Source: Candidatus Lachnoclostridium stercorigallinarum
GTDB taxonomy: Bacteria > Bacillota > Clostridia > Lachnospirales > Lachnospiraceae
Direction: 5' to 3'
DNA length: 34,939 nt
Assembly: GCA_019116745.1 (NCBI GenBank)
Contig: DXBC01000148.1
Coordinates: 1 to 34,939 of the forward strand
Positions within the stretch are counted from its first letter, which is position 1, and every line of letters starts with the position of its first letter. Of the stretch, positions 9,168 through 23,108 are shown piece after piece. A program made the translations under genes and the position numbers. The notes beneath the pieces were generated by a model. It was given only the letters and a program-made list of their open reading frames with translations. It had not been told where the DNA came from and made no database searches.

Positions 9168-10044
9168 AAGGGAGATGATGGTCAGTTCCAGAAGCATGAG
9201 AATTCCTCTGACCATCACGGTGTTCAACAGCATATTGGCAGTGGTTGCCCTGTTAAATATGTATTCCAATGTGGTGCAGGTGCAGCTCACGGCGGATGTT
9301 CAGTACGGCAGTTTCCTGGATCTGTATAAATTTGTGGCGACCATAGAGTTTGTCATGCTGATGTTTATTATGCCGGCCATCACCTCCGGGACGATCAGCG
9401 GGGAGAGGGAGCGCCAGACTCTGGACCTCATGCTTACTACCGGCCTGAATTCCTGGGAGATTGTGGCAGGAAAGCTGGGAGCGGCTTTTGCGACCATGTT
9501 TCTGGTGGTAGTCTCCAGCTTTCCCGTGTTTGCCCTGGTGTTCGTGTACGGCGGAATCACCGGGAAGGACGTGGCTCTCATGTTTGCCTGCTTTGTGGTG
9601 TCTGCTTTTTTTGCCGGGAGCCTGGGTATCTGCTGCTCATCCCTGTTTAAGCGGTCCACAGTGGCGACAGTGGCCGCCTACGGCACGCTGGCGCTGACGG
9701 TGGCGGGCACCTTTGCAGTCAACAGCTTTGCCTATTCCATGGCCAGGATGAACTGGAACCAGTCCGGATACACCATGGGAATGATCGGGGAACAGGCGGC
9801 AAATTCCGGCGGATTTCTCTACACCCTGCTCTTAAATCCCGCAGCCACTTTCCTCATGATCCTGCAGGGGAACGCCGGGGCCGGTTCCGGCGGGGTGCTG
9901 GATATGTACGGAAGCAGGAGCGGCGGTCTGGTGCTGGACCACTGGGTGGTGTTCAGCTTTGGGGTACAGATCGTTCTGGCGGTGTGTTTTGTGGTGATTG
10001 CGATAAAAATGGTGAGAAGGAAAGGAATCGGAAGAAATGCTTAA
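9145..10044 (+). CDS. ABC-2 type transporter permease
   Basis: This 299-residue integral membrane protein has about six hydrophobic segments, for example around residues 20-40, 67-85, 112-135, 142-165, 172-192 and 272-292. It carries the typical ABC-2 stretch [20 protein letters not shown] between the second and third helices, which contacts the ATPase. ATG 9145 lies inside the ATPase gene, and the stop overlaps the nfo start by 8 bases. Coupled translation with the ATPase implies one complex. The exported protein at 5755 is the probable third subunit. Confidence 0.93.
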   Translation: MKMNPVYKREMMVSSRSMRIPLTITVFNSILAVVALLNMYSNVVQVQLTADVQYGSFLDLYKFVATIEFVMLMFIMPAITSGTISGERERQTLDLMLTTGLNSWEIVAGKLGAAFATMFLVVVSSFPVFALVFVYGGITGKDVALMFACFVVSAFFAGSLGICCSSLFKRSTVATVAAYGTLALTVAGTFAVNSFAYSMARMNWNQSGYTMGMIGEQAANSGGFLYTLLLNPAATFLMILQGNAGAGSGGVLDMYGSRSGGLVLDHWVVFSFGVQIVLAVCFVVIAIKMVRRKGIGRNA

Positions 10045-10867
10045 AATCGGCTGTCATCTGTCGTCCTCCAAAGGCTTTCTGTCCATGGCGGAGACGGCGG
10101 CGAAGATTAACGGAAATACATTTCAGTTTTTTACAAGAAATCCCAGAGGCGGAAAGGCAAAAGCCCTGGATCAGGAGGACGTGGATGCGTACCTGAAGAG
10201 AGCAAAAGAGCTGGGGATCGGCCCCATAGTGGCTCACGCTCCCTACACCCTGAATGCCTGCGGAGCGGAGGAACGGGTTCGGGAGTTTGCCCTGGAGACC
10301 ATGGCTGACGACCTGAGCCGCATGGAACATCTGCCGGGAAATTATTATAATTTTCATCCGGGAAGCCATGTAAAACAGGGAACGGAGACGGGAATCTGCC
10401 TCATTGCGGACACGCTGAACACAGTGCTGAAGCCGGGGCAGCGCACCACGGTGCTGCTGGAAACCATGGCGGGAAAAGGGAGCGAGGTCGGCGGCCGGTT
10501 TGAGGAGCTGCGGGAGATTCTGGACCGGGTGGAGCTGCCGGACCAGATGGGAGTATGCCTGGATACCTGCCATGTGTGGGACGCCGGCTACGACATCGCG
10601 GGACATCTGGACGAAGTGCTGACAGAGTTTGACCAGGTGATCGGCCTTCACCGGCTGAAAGCCATCCACTTAAACGACAGCCGGAATCCTCTGGGAGCCA
10701 GAAAAGACCGCCATGCAAAGATCGGCGAAGGCTTTATCGGGGCTGAGGCCCTGGCGAGGGTGGTGAGGCATCCGGCCCTTAGGGATCTTCCCTTTGTGCT
10801 GGAGACACCCAACGAGCTGGATGGGTACGAGAGAGAGATCGCCTTTTTCCGGGAAACGTGCGGCTGA
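10037..10867 (+). CDS. nfo: Endonuclease IV (AP endonuclease)
   Basis: This 276-residue TIM-barrel, zinc-dependent enzyme cleaves DNA 5' to abasic sites in base-excision repair. It starts with the family hallmark [11 protein letters not shown]. It also contains [54 protein letters not shown] and [22 protein letters not shown], which supply the metal-binding His, Glu and Asp residues. Length and motifs are those of intact Nfo. It overlaps the ABC permease by 8 bases and is the last gene before a strong terminator. It therefore appears to be co-expressed with a two-component/ABC system, an unusual setting for a repair enzyme. Confidence 0.97.
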   Translation: MLKIGCHLSSSKGFLSMAETAAKINGNTFQFFTRNPRGGKAKALDQEDVDAYLKRAKELGIGPIVAHAPYTLNACGAEERVREFALETMADDLSRMEHLPGNYYNFHPGSHVKQGTETGICLIADTLNTVLKPGQRTTVLLETMAGKGSEVGGRFEELREILDRVELPDQMGVCLDTCHVWDAGYDIAGHLDEVLTEFDQVIGLHRLKAIHLNDSRNPLGARKDRHAKIGEGFIGAEALARVVRHPALRDLPFVLETPNELDGYEREIAFFRETCG

Positions 10868-10882
10868 GAAATATAATACAGG

Positions 10883-10919
10883 AAAAGCCTTTCCGTCAGA
10901 GAAGCGGAAAGGCTTTTTT
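10883..10919 (+). terminator. Strong (probably bidirectional) terminator between nfo and the convergent glucosidase operon
   Basis: AAAAGCCTTTCCG and CGGAAAGGCTTTT form a perfect 13-bp stem around a 9-base loop, followed by further T residues. Because the stem begins with AAAA, it can also end minus-strand transcripts. The loop (10896-10904) contains the stop codon of the small minus-strand frame at 10896-11054. Confidence 0.92.
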
Positions 10920-11054
10920 GATTTGCCGGATGCTGTCCCCGGAAAGCACGATGCCGTCTCCGGGAAGGTCCCGGCAGTCCTGGCCGTAAAGGAAGCGGTC
11001 TGCGGCGTCGGCCAGGAGAAGAGCCGCCGGAAGGGCGGGCCGCGGTTTTATCAT
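10896..11054 (-). CDS. Putative small protein (52 aa) directly after a GH1 gene
   Basis: I do not recognise this protein. ATG 11054-11052 immediately follows, and is in frame with, the TAA of the 6-phospho-beta-glucosidase gene. The frame runs to a TGA in the terminator loop. It reads like coding sequence of this genome: GC-rich third positions and a mixed hydrophobic/acidic composition such as ALLLADAADRFLYGQDCRD and GIVLSGDSIRQIKKAFP. It has no separate ribosome site, so expression would need reinitiation or readthrough of the TAA. It could equally be a remnant of a longer gene whose 5' part was lost. It is too short to assign any function. Confidence 0.4.
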   Translation of the reverse strand: MIKPRPALPAALLLADAADRFLYGQDCRDLPGDGIVLSGDSIRQIKKAFPLL

Positions 11055-14058
<3,004 letters not shown>

Positions 14059-14062
<4 letters not shown>

Positions 14063-14072
14063 TATGTATGGA
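14059..14072. promoter_or_regulatory. Inverted repeat, candidate operator
   Basis: TCCATA-TG-TATGGA is a perfect 6-bp inverted repeat with a 2-base centre. It overlaps the -35 of the leftward GH1 promoter and lies about 64 bases upstream of the rightward -35. A binding protein here could control the leftward genes, which lack a RAT. No DNA-binding regulator is encoded in the cluster, so the partner is unknown. Confidence 0.4.
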
Positions 14073-14135
14073 TTTCAGCAAACTGCACAGAAAAACCGAT
14101 GAAAATTGAAATTATAAACAAAATGAAAAAAGTTC

Positions 14136-14164
14136 TTGAAAATTTTATAAAACTGGTTTAAAAT
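14136..14164 (+). promoter_or_regulatory. Sigma-A-type promoter of the PTS-GH1-licT operon
   Basis: TTGAAA (14136-14141) and TAAAAT (14159-14164) are separated by exactly 17 bases in AT-rich DNA. The predicted start is near 14171, about 31 bases before the RAT, as expected for an antitermination leader. Confidence 0.75.
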
Positions 14165-14201
14165 AGCCACTGAAAACAAAAGAAGACACATGTTATTATG
14201 T

Positions 14202-14222
14202 GGATTGTTACTTTCAGTAGGC

Positions 14223-14228
<6 letters not shown>
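14202..14228 (+). promoter_or_regulatory. Ribonucleic antiterminator (RAT) bound by LicT/BglG
   Basis: GGATTGTTACT (14202-14212), a short loop, then AGTAGGCAAGACC (14216-14228) match the canonical RAT of bgl, lic and sac leaders. GG/CC, TT/AA and ACT/AGT helices are separated by the typical asymmetric loops. The 3' end is shared with the stem of the following terminator, so LicT-stabilised RAT and terminator cannot form together. A small hairpin (CACAT...ATGTG, 14187-14202) lies just before it and shares its first G. Confidence 0.92.
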
Positions 14229-16370
<2,142 letters not shown>

Positions 16371-16397
16371 TCAACGCAATAGAACTCAGAAAAGGCA

Positions 16398-17915
<1,518 letters not shown>

Positions 17916-17954
17916 GAAAAATATGGCTTTCCGAGGATGGAGGAAGAGAGCTGC

Positions 17955-18818
17955 ATGAAGATAACCCGCGTGATCAATAATAATGTGGTGGCGGCGGTGG
18001 ACGATGAGAGCCATGAGCTGGTTCTCATGGGAAACGGCATCGGTTTTGGAAAAAAACTGGGGGATGAAGTGCCCCCGGAGGCAGTGGAGAAGACCTTTGC
18101 CCGCTTTGATGAGAAGTGGGTGAGGAACTTTAAGCGGCTGTCGGAAGAAATTCCCTATGAGTACATGCACATGACCAGCGAGATTATCGACTACGCGCAG
18201 CTTTCTCTGGGGAAAGAACTGAATGAGAACGTATACATCGCTCTGACGGATCATCTGAATTTTGCCATTCAGAGAATCCGCCAGGGGGTGGTGTTAAGCA
18301 ATTCCATGCTGTGGGAGATCAAGCACTACTACAGCCATGAGTATCACATCGGCCTTGAGGCCATCGCCATCATCCGCCGGTATACGGGAATTGAGATGCC
18401 GGTGGACGAGGCAGGATTTATCGCCATGCACATCTTAAATTCTGAACTGGACATTGATATGGATTTATCCCGGATCATGACCAGGATCATTCAGGATGTG
18501 CTGAACATCATCACTTATCATTTTCATATTGTGATCGATGAGGAGTCTCTGGACTATGAGCGGTTTGTAACCCATCTGAAATTTTTCATTCAGCGGGCCA
18601 TCCATGAAAATGAATCGAAAATCTGGGATCAGGGACTGATGGACATGATCCGTGCCCAGTATCTGGAATCCTACGACTGCGCCAGCAAGGTGGCAGCTTA
18701 TATTGAAAGAACCACGCCTTACCGGGTATCAGAGGAGGAGACCATTTATCTGACGGTCCATATTCAGCGTCTGCAGACTTCTTCCAGGCGGATCGGAGAG
18801 ACGAAACAGAACGAATAA
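17955..18818 (+). CDS. licT: LicT/BglG-family transcriptional antiterminator
   Basis: This 287-residue RNA-binding protein prevents termination by stabilising the RAT. The N-terminal CAT domain (1 to about 58) has MKITRVINNNVV and LMGNGIGFGKK. Two PRD modules follow. Their phosphorylatable histidines are H100 (TDHLNF), H159 (AMHILN), H207 (THLKFF) and H269 (TVHIQR), the same numbering as Bacillus LicT, so both PRDs look intact. The start at 17955 follows GGAGGA by 10 bases. An ATG at 17937 is in frame but poorly placed. It is last in the operon it controls, so the control is autoregulatory. The RAT at 14202 is the only convincing target in the window. Confidence 0.96.
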   Translation: MKITRVINNNVVAAVDDESHELVLMGNGIGFGKKLGDEVPPEAVEKTFARFDEKWVRNFKRLSEEIPYEYMHMTSEIIDYAQLSLGKELNENVYIALTDHLNFAIQRIRQGVVLSNSMLWEIKHYYSHEYHIGLEAIAIIRRYTGIEMPVDEAGFIAMHILNSELDIDMDLSRIMTRIIQDVLNIITYHFHIVIDEESLDYERFVTHLKFFIQRAIHENESKIWDQGLMDMIRAQYLESYDCASKVAAYIERTTPYRVSEEETIYLTVHIQRLQTSSRRIGETKQNE

Positions 18819-18827
18819 ATTTTACGG

Positions 18828-18877
18828 AAACAGCTTTCGCAGTCGAACCTTTTGGTTGGGACAGCGAAAGCTGTTTT
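18828..18877 (+). terminator. Terminator of the PTS-GH1-licT operon
   Basis: AAACAGCTTTCGC and GCGAAAGCTGTTT form a perfect 13-bp stem around a 23-base loop and end in TTTT. Confidence 0.88.
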
Positions 18878-18944
18878 GTCGTTCCATTCCCCATCCCGGT
18901 GTTCTAAAATAAAGGAAAATCAGGATGAAAGGAAGTTGAAGGAT

Positions 18945-19808
18945 ATGAGAAAACAGAAACAGATCGTGTCCGGACTTCTGGCCGGTGCGGTCATGCTGGC
19001 CCTGACGGCCTGCAGCCAGCAGGCGTCCCCGGCAGAGACCAGTCAGGAGCAGACGGAGAGCGCCCAGGAGTCTGAGACAGCGGAAGCAGATACGGAAGCG
19101 GAAGAATCGGGGACAGCGGCGGAGGGAGACGGCATTGTGCAGACCACGGTCGGACAGGTGCAGGGCACCGATCTGGGCGGAATCTACCGTTATCTGGGAG
19201 TCCCCTACGCGGCTGCTGCCGAGCGGTTTGTGCCGGCAGAGGAAGTGGAACCCTGGGACGGTGTGCTGGAGGCAGACGCCTACGGTCCCATGTCTCCCCA
19301 GGGAATGATCTCCGGAGTGGAAGGGGAGGCAGATCAGACCGGCACGGACAACAACTGCTAGAATCTGAACATCTGGACTCCCGGGGTGAACGACGGGGAG
19401 AAGCGGCCGGTGATGGTGTGGCTTCACGGCGGCGGATTTTCCACCGGCTCCGCCAACGAGGCAGATTATGACGGAGAGGCATTAAGCCGCAGCGGCGACG
19501 TGGTGGTGGTATCTGTAAACCACCGTCTGAATGTGTTCGGCCATCTGGATCTGTCCGCCTACGGTGACAAATACCAGTATTCCGCCAATGTGGGCATGAC
19601 AGACATTGTAGCGGCTCTGGCCAGCCAGATCAGCCAGGCCTGGATCAACTTCGCGAAGACGGGCACTCCCAGCGCCGACGGATTGCCGGAGTGGGAGCCT
19701 TACACCCGTGAAGGCGGCGCGACCATGATTCTGGATACCCAGTCCCGTCTGGCCTATCATCACGACCAGGAGCTGCTGTCTATTCTGGCCCCGGACTATG
19801 TATACTGA
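18945..19808 (+). pseudogene. Carboxylesterase (type B) lipoprotein pseudogene
   Basis: ATG 18945 begins a lipoprotein signal peptide with lipobox LTAC. An acidic Glu/Ala/Ser/Thr linker and a type-B carboxylesterase N-terminus (GIVQTTVGQVQG, YRYLGVPYAA) follow. TAG at 19359-19361 interrupts the conserved C-x-N-L-N-I-W-T-P stretch. One base change from CAG would explain it, because the same frame then reads NLNIWTPG, PVMVWLHGGGFSTGSA and VVVSVNHRLNVFG. After GMTDIVAAL (near 19620) the frame jumps straight to a family C-terminal segment, SQAWINFAKTGTPS. The nucleophile-serine elbow (G-x-S-x-G) and most of the hydrolase core, some 250 residues, are missing. With both a nonsense codon and a deletion it should be inactive. 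A terminator follows. Confidence 0.88.
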
Positions 19809-19838
19809 TTTTCTTTCATAATAATAACGATAATGACA

Positions 19839-19891
19839 CGCAGAACAGGCGCGGAAGGTTTGGCAGACCCTTTCCGCGCCTGTCTGCGTTT
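19839..19891 (+). terminator. Terminator after the esterase pseudogene
   Basis: CGCAGAACAGGCGCGGAA pairs with TTCCGCGCCTGTCTGCG (one-base bulge) around a 14-base loop, followed by TTT. It isolates the pseudogene from the PP-loop gene. Confidence 0.82.
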
Positions 19892-19929
19892 CTGCGGGGG
19901 CGGATATGCACCGGGCGGCAAAAATTTTC

Positions 19930-19957
19930 TTGTAAACATTTAGTTTCCGATTATAAT
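19930..19957 (+). promoter_or_regulatory. Promoter of the TtcA-like gene
   Basis: TTGTAA (19930-19935) and a perfect TATAAT (19952-19957) are separated by 16 bases. AAAAGGAG and the start codon follow within about 45 bases. Confidence 0.65.
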
Positions 19958-20000
19958 AGTAAAGATGATATTTTAAAAATGAGAAAAGGAGTCCGGGCCG

Positions 20001-20897
20001 ATGAAAACCCCATGTCAGAAAATTGAGAGCAGTATTATAAAGAAGTTCCGCAAGGAGATCTGGCGTCCCTTTGTCCGGGGAATGCAGGAGTTTCGCATGG
20101 TGGAGGAAGGAGACCGGGTGGCGGTGTGCATTTCCGGGGGAAAGGACTCCATGCTTCTGGCCAAGTGCATGCAGGAGATCCGCCGCCACGGAGATGTGGA
20201 CTTCCAGCTGGAATTTCTGGTGATGGATCCGGGCTATCATCCGGACAACCGGCGGATGATCGAAGAGAACGCCGGACTCATGGAGATCCCCATTCATGTG
20301 GTGGAGTCGGATATTTTCAACACCGTGGCGGATATCCGGGAAAATCCCTGCTATCTCTGCGCCAGAATGCGCCGGGGCTTTCTCTATGCCAACGCAAAGG
20401 CTTTAGGCTGCAATAAGATCGCCCTGGGCCACCATTTCAACGATGTGATCGAGACCACCCTTATGGGCATCCTTTACGGGGGGCAGTTCAACACCATGAT
20501 GCCGAAGCTCCACAGCACCAATTTTCCCGGCATGGAGCTGATCCGCCCCCTCTACTACGTGAGAGAGGAGGATATTCTGGCCTGGAAGGATTACAACGAG
20601 CTTCATTTTCTCCAGTGCGCCTGCCGGTTTACGGAGCAGATCGCCAGGGAGCGGGAGGCCAGGGGGGAGGCGGCGGACGCGGCTGATATTGTCCACACTT
20701 CCAAACGCCAGGAGGTGAAGGAGCTGATCGCCATGCTGAGAAAGACTAATCCCGGCGTGGAGAACAACATTTTAAAGAGTGCGGAAAACGTCAACCTGGA
20801 CATCTGTCTGGGGTATGTCACCGGCGGCGTCCGCCATCATTTTATGGACCGCTACGACAGGGGATCTTCCTGCGGCAAGGACGGGGAAGAGACATAA
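20001..20897 (+). CDS. TtcA-like PP-loop ATPase (probable tRNA 2-thiolation enzyme)
   Basis: This 298-residue member of the TtcA/TilS PP-loop superfamily activates a tRNA base by adenylation before sulfur transfer. The PP-loop is CISGGKDSM near residues 44-52. A CxxC pair in PCYLCARMRRG (near 116) and GHHFNDVIETTLM match TtcA, whose cysteines hold an iron-sulfur cluster. A later CAC (near 211) could give the third ligand. ATG 20001 follows AAAAGGAG. It has its own promoter and a strong terminator upstream. Target position C32 of tRNA is the family role; in Firmicutes the exact substrate of such proteins is less certain. Confidence 0.87.
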   Translation: MKTPCQKIESSIIKKFRKEIWRPFVRGMQEFRMVEEGDRVAVCISGGKDSMLLAKCMQEIRRHGDVDFQLEFLVMDPGYHPDNRRMIEENAGLMEIPIHVVESDIFNTVADIRENPCYLCARMRRGFLYANAKALGCNKIALGHHFNDVIETTLMGILYGGQFNTMMPKLHSTNFPGMELIRPLYYVREEDILAWKDYNELHFLQCACRFTEQIAREREARGEAADAADIVHTSKRQEVKELIAMLRKTNPGVENNILKSAENVNLDICLGYVTGGVRHHFMDRYDRGSSCGKDGEET

Positions 20898-20954
20898 ACC
20901 GCTTTTTCCGGGCATAGACTTTCTTATAAAAATAAGCAAAGAAGGTATGCCTAC

Positions 20955-22520
20955 ATGGAACTGGTGAAGAAAAATATCCGCATGAACCGGTGGAAGAACC
21001 ACGCGGCCACCCAGCTGACTCTGGATGACGATTTTATCGTGCCGGACACGATGGATGATATGGAGCAGATTATTCTGGATACGGGAGGCGTTCAGATCGA
21101 AGCGGCCCGTCCTCAGGGGGAGAAGGTGATGATCCGGGGAAAGCTGGATTTTAAAGTTCTGTACCGCCGGGAAGGGGGCGGTCTGCAGGCGCTGGGAGGT
21201 TCCATCCCCTTTGAGGAGACGGTGAATGTACCGGGACTGACGGAACACGACTATGTCAATACATCCTGGGAGCTGGACGATCTCAACGCCGGCATGATCA
21301 ACTCCAGAAAAATCAATGTAAAGGCCCTGGTGACCTTAAATGTGCAGGTGGAGACGCTTTTTGACGCGGAGGCGGCGGTGGACGTGGCTTTTTCCGGAAG
21401 CGGTGAAGATGTGAAAGCCCTGAAGGAGGAGCTGGAGGTGGCGGAGATCGCCGTACGGAAGAAGGATACATATCGGGTCAGAGAAAATTTTACCCTGCCC
21501 GGCAGCAAGCCCTGCATGGAGAAAATTCTCTGGAGTGAAGTGCGCCTTTCCGGCACGTCCAGCCGGCCTGCAGACGGAAATGTCCATATTGACGGAGAGC
21601 TGGCCGTGTTTGTGATCTATGACGCGGAAGGAGACGGGGCCCCCGTTCAGTGGGTGGAGGAGAGCGTGCCTTTTTCCGGGGATCTGGAGGTGACCGGATG
21701 CAGGGAAGAAATGATCCCTGTGGTGGCCATGCGGCTGGTGCACCGGGATGTGGAGGCGAAGCCGGACTACGACGGGGAGATGCGGGAACTGGAGCTGGAC
21801 GCGGTGGTAGAGCTGGATATGAAGCTCTACGAGGAGGAAAAGATTCAGCTTTTGAGCGATCTCTATTCTACCAGCCGGGAGATTGTCCCGGAGACGGGAG
21901 AGGTGTGCTTTGACCAGATTCTCACAAAAAATCTGTGCAAATGCAAGATCAGCGAGAAGGCGGAGATCAGCCGCCACGACAGGATTCTGCAGATCTGTCA
22001 CAGTGAGGGAACGGTAAAAATCGATGAGACGGAAGTGAAGGACGATACTCTTCACATTGAAGGAGCCCTGGAGGTTCAGCTTCTGTATCTGACGGACGAC
22101 GACAGCCAGCCGATCCAGTCGGTGACGGAGATTGTTCCCTTCCATCAGATGGCAGAGGCCAAGGGGATCGATGAAAACAGCATTTACCAGTTAAATGCCA
22201 GCCTGGACAATATGTCGGCGGTGATGCTGGGAGGAAGTATGGTGGAGATCAAGGCGGTGGTGAATCTGGATCTTCTGGTGCTTCAGCCTGTGTGCCGTCC
22301 GGTGATCACCGGAGTGGATGTACAGCCTCTGGACGGGGAAAAGCTGCAGAAGCTGCCGGGAATTGTGGGTTATATCGTTCAGCCGGGGGACAGCTTGTGG
22401 AAAATCGCGAAAAAATTTCACACCACGGTGGAAAACATTATGGAGACCAACGGTCTGACTACAGATCTGCTCCAGCCGGGAGAGAAGCTGATTCTGGTGA
22501 AGGAGATTGCTCAGGGATGA
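20955..22520 (+). CDS. sipL: SipL-type spore coat morphogenesis protein (DUF3794 repeats, LysM)
   Basis: This 521-residue protein resembles clostridial SipL, which binds SpoIVA and encases the forespore. It has several DUF3794 (SPOCS) beta-rich repeats, recognisable by VMIRGKLDFKVLY, VHIDGELAVFVIY and LHIEGALEVQLLY with following VPF turns. A C-terminal LysM domain reads GYIVQPGDSLWKIAKKF..TVENIMETNGL. Length and order match SipL (about 500 residues). There is no signal peptide, consistent with action in the mother-cell cytoplasm. Expression is expected from a sporulation sigma factor, but I see no clear sigma-E box in the 57-base gap. The last nine codons and stop are repeated just downstream. 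Confidence 0.92.
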   Translation: MELVKKNIRMNRWKNHAATQLTLDDDFIVPDTMDDMEQIILDTGGVQIEAARPQGEKVMIRGKLDFKVLYRREGGGLQALGGSIPFEETVNVPGLTEHDYVNTSWELDDLNAGMINSRKINVKALVTLNVQVETLFDAEAAVDVAFSGSGEDVKALKEELEVAEIAVRKKDTYRVRENFTLPGSKPCMEKILWSEVRLSGTSSRPADGNVHIDGELAVFVIYDAEGDGAPVQWVEESVPFSGDLEVTGCREEMIPVVAMRLVHRDVEAKPDYDGEMRELELDAVVELDMKLYEEEKIQLLSDLYSTSREIVPETGEVCFDQILTKNLCKCKISEKAEISRHDRILQICHSEGTVKIDETEVKDDTLHIEGALEVQLLYLTDDDSQPIQSVTEIVPFHQMAEAKGIDENSIYQLNASLDNMSAVMLGGSMVEIKAVVNLDLLVLQPVCRPVITGVDVQPLDGEKLQKLPGIVGYIVQPGDSLWKIAKKFHTTVENIMETNGLTTDLLQPGEKLILVKEIAQG

Positions 22521-22558
22521 GAGCGGGATTCTGATGAAGGAGATTGCCCGGGGATGAG
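22491..22558 (+). repeat. Tandem duplication of the sipL tail
   Basis: Bases 22491-22521 and 22528-22558 match at 28 of 31 positions (core TGAAGGAGATTGC, ending GGGATGAG). Each copy encodes ILxKEIAxG followed by TGA. The second copy is offset by 37 bases, so it is out of frame with sipL. Confidence 0.8.
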
Positions 22559-22784
22559 TCGGAGCAGCCGCTGCACCGATCGGGGGCGGGGAGCATAAGA
22601 TAAGGTATGGAACCATCCGGCGGACAGTCAGACCGCCGCAGGCACTGCACCCGGCCGGTGCTTCATCATAGATCAGGAAACCTGGCCAGATCAGGGAAAC
22701 CTGGGCGGCCGCCGCGTATTTGCAAGACGCTGCAGCCGTTTACATAGTCTGTGCAGTGCGGAGAAAAGGGAAGGAAAGGTACCA
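22521..22784. other. Intergenic stretch between sipL and the GIY-YIG gene
   Basis: No gene is supported here. It holds the second copy of the sipL tail, a short hairpin (CGGCGG...CCGCCG, 22618-22638) without a T-tract, and two tandem copies of an 18-19 base unit (22670-22687 and 22688-22706, core GATCAG(G)GAAACCTGG). A weak promoter-like pair is TTGCAA (22720-22725) and CATAGT (22743-22748), 17 bases apart. A ribosome site GGAAAGG precedes ATG 22785. Confidence 0.55.
22670..22706. repeat. Two tandem 18-19 base repeats
   Basis: AGATCAGGAAACCTGGCC is followed at once by AGATCAGGGAAACCTGGG. The two copies differ by one inserted G and the final base. Confidence 0.75.
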
Positions 22785-23108
22785 ATGAATTACACATATC
22801 TGCTGAAATGCGCTGACGGGACGCTCTACTGCGGATGGACAAACTGTCTGGAGAAGCGGGTGGAGGCCCACAACAGCGGAAAGGGCGCAAAATACACCAG
22901 GAGCCGCCGCCCGGTGACCCTGGTGTACTATGAAGAATTTGCCACAAAAGAAGAAGCCATGAGCCGGGAGCGGGCCATCAAAAAACTGACCCGCGGAGAA
23001 AAAGAAAGGCTCATAGAAAAGATGGCTATTCAGCGGAACCGGCTTCCGGTGCCTGACTGTCAGGAATCGCCTCCGGCTTCTTCACAGGAAAGGCGACCCG
23101 GACCTTGA
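22785..23108 (+). CDS. GIY-YIG domain protein (YhbQ/UPF0213-like)
   Basis: This 107-residue protein has a single GIY-YIG nuclease-like domain. Here [15 protein letters not shown] replaces the GIY and YIG signatures. [11 protein letters not shown] and the conserved [17 protein letters not shown] follow. The helix [24 protein letters not shown] normally ends this family, at about residue 80. Here about 27 more residues (proline, serine and arginine-rich) are read through the antisense of the convergent kinase gene, giving an 83-base tail-to-tail overlap. The tail is therefore probably not functional. Members are thought to be DNA-processing proteins, with the exact role open. Confidence 0.85.
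   Translation: MNYTYLLKCADGTLYCGWTNCLEKRVEAHNSGKGAKYTRSRRPVTLVYYEEFATKEEAMSRERAIKKLTRGEKERLIEKMAIQRNRLPVPDCQESPPASSQERRPGP

Noticed and set aside
19359-19361. Amber codon as a possible pyrrolysine or readthrough site
   Set aside because: The same gene also lacks its catalytic core, no decoding signal was seen, and a single CAG-to-TAG change explains it. A pseudogene is simpler.
22618-22638. CGGCGG/CCGCCG hairpin as the sipL terminator
   Set aside because: The stem is only 6 bp and has no T-tract after it on either strand.
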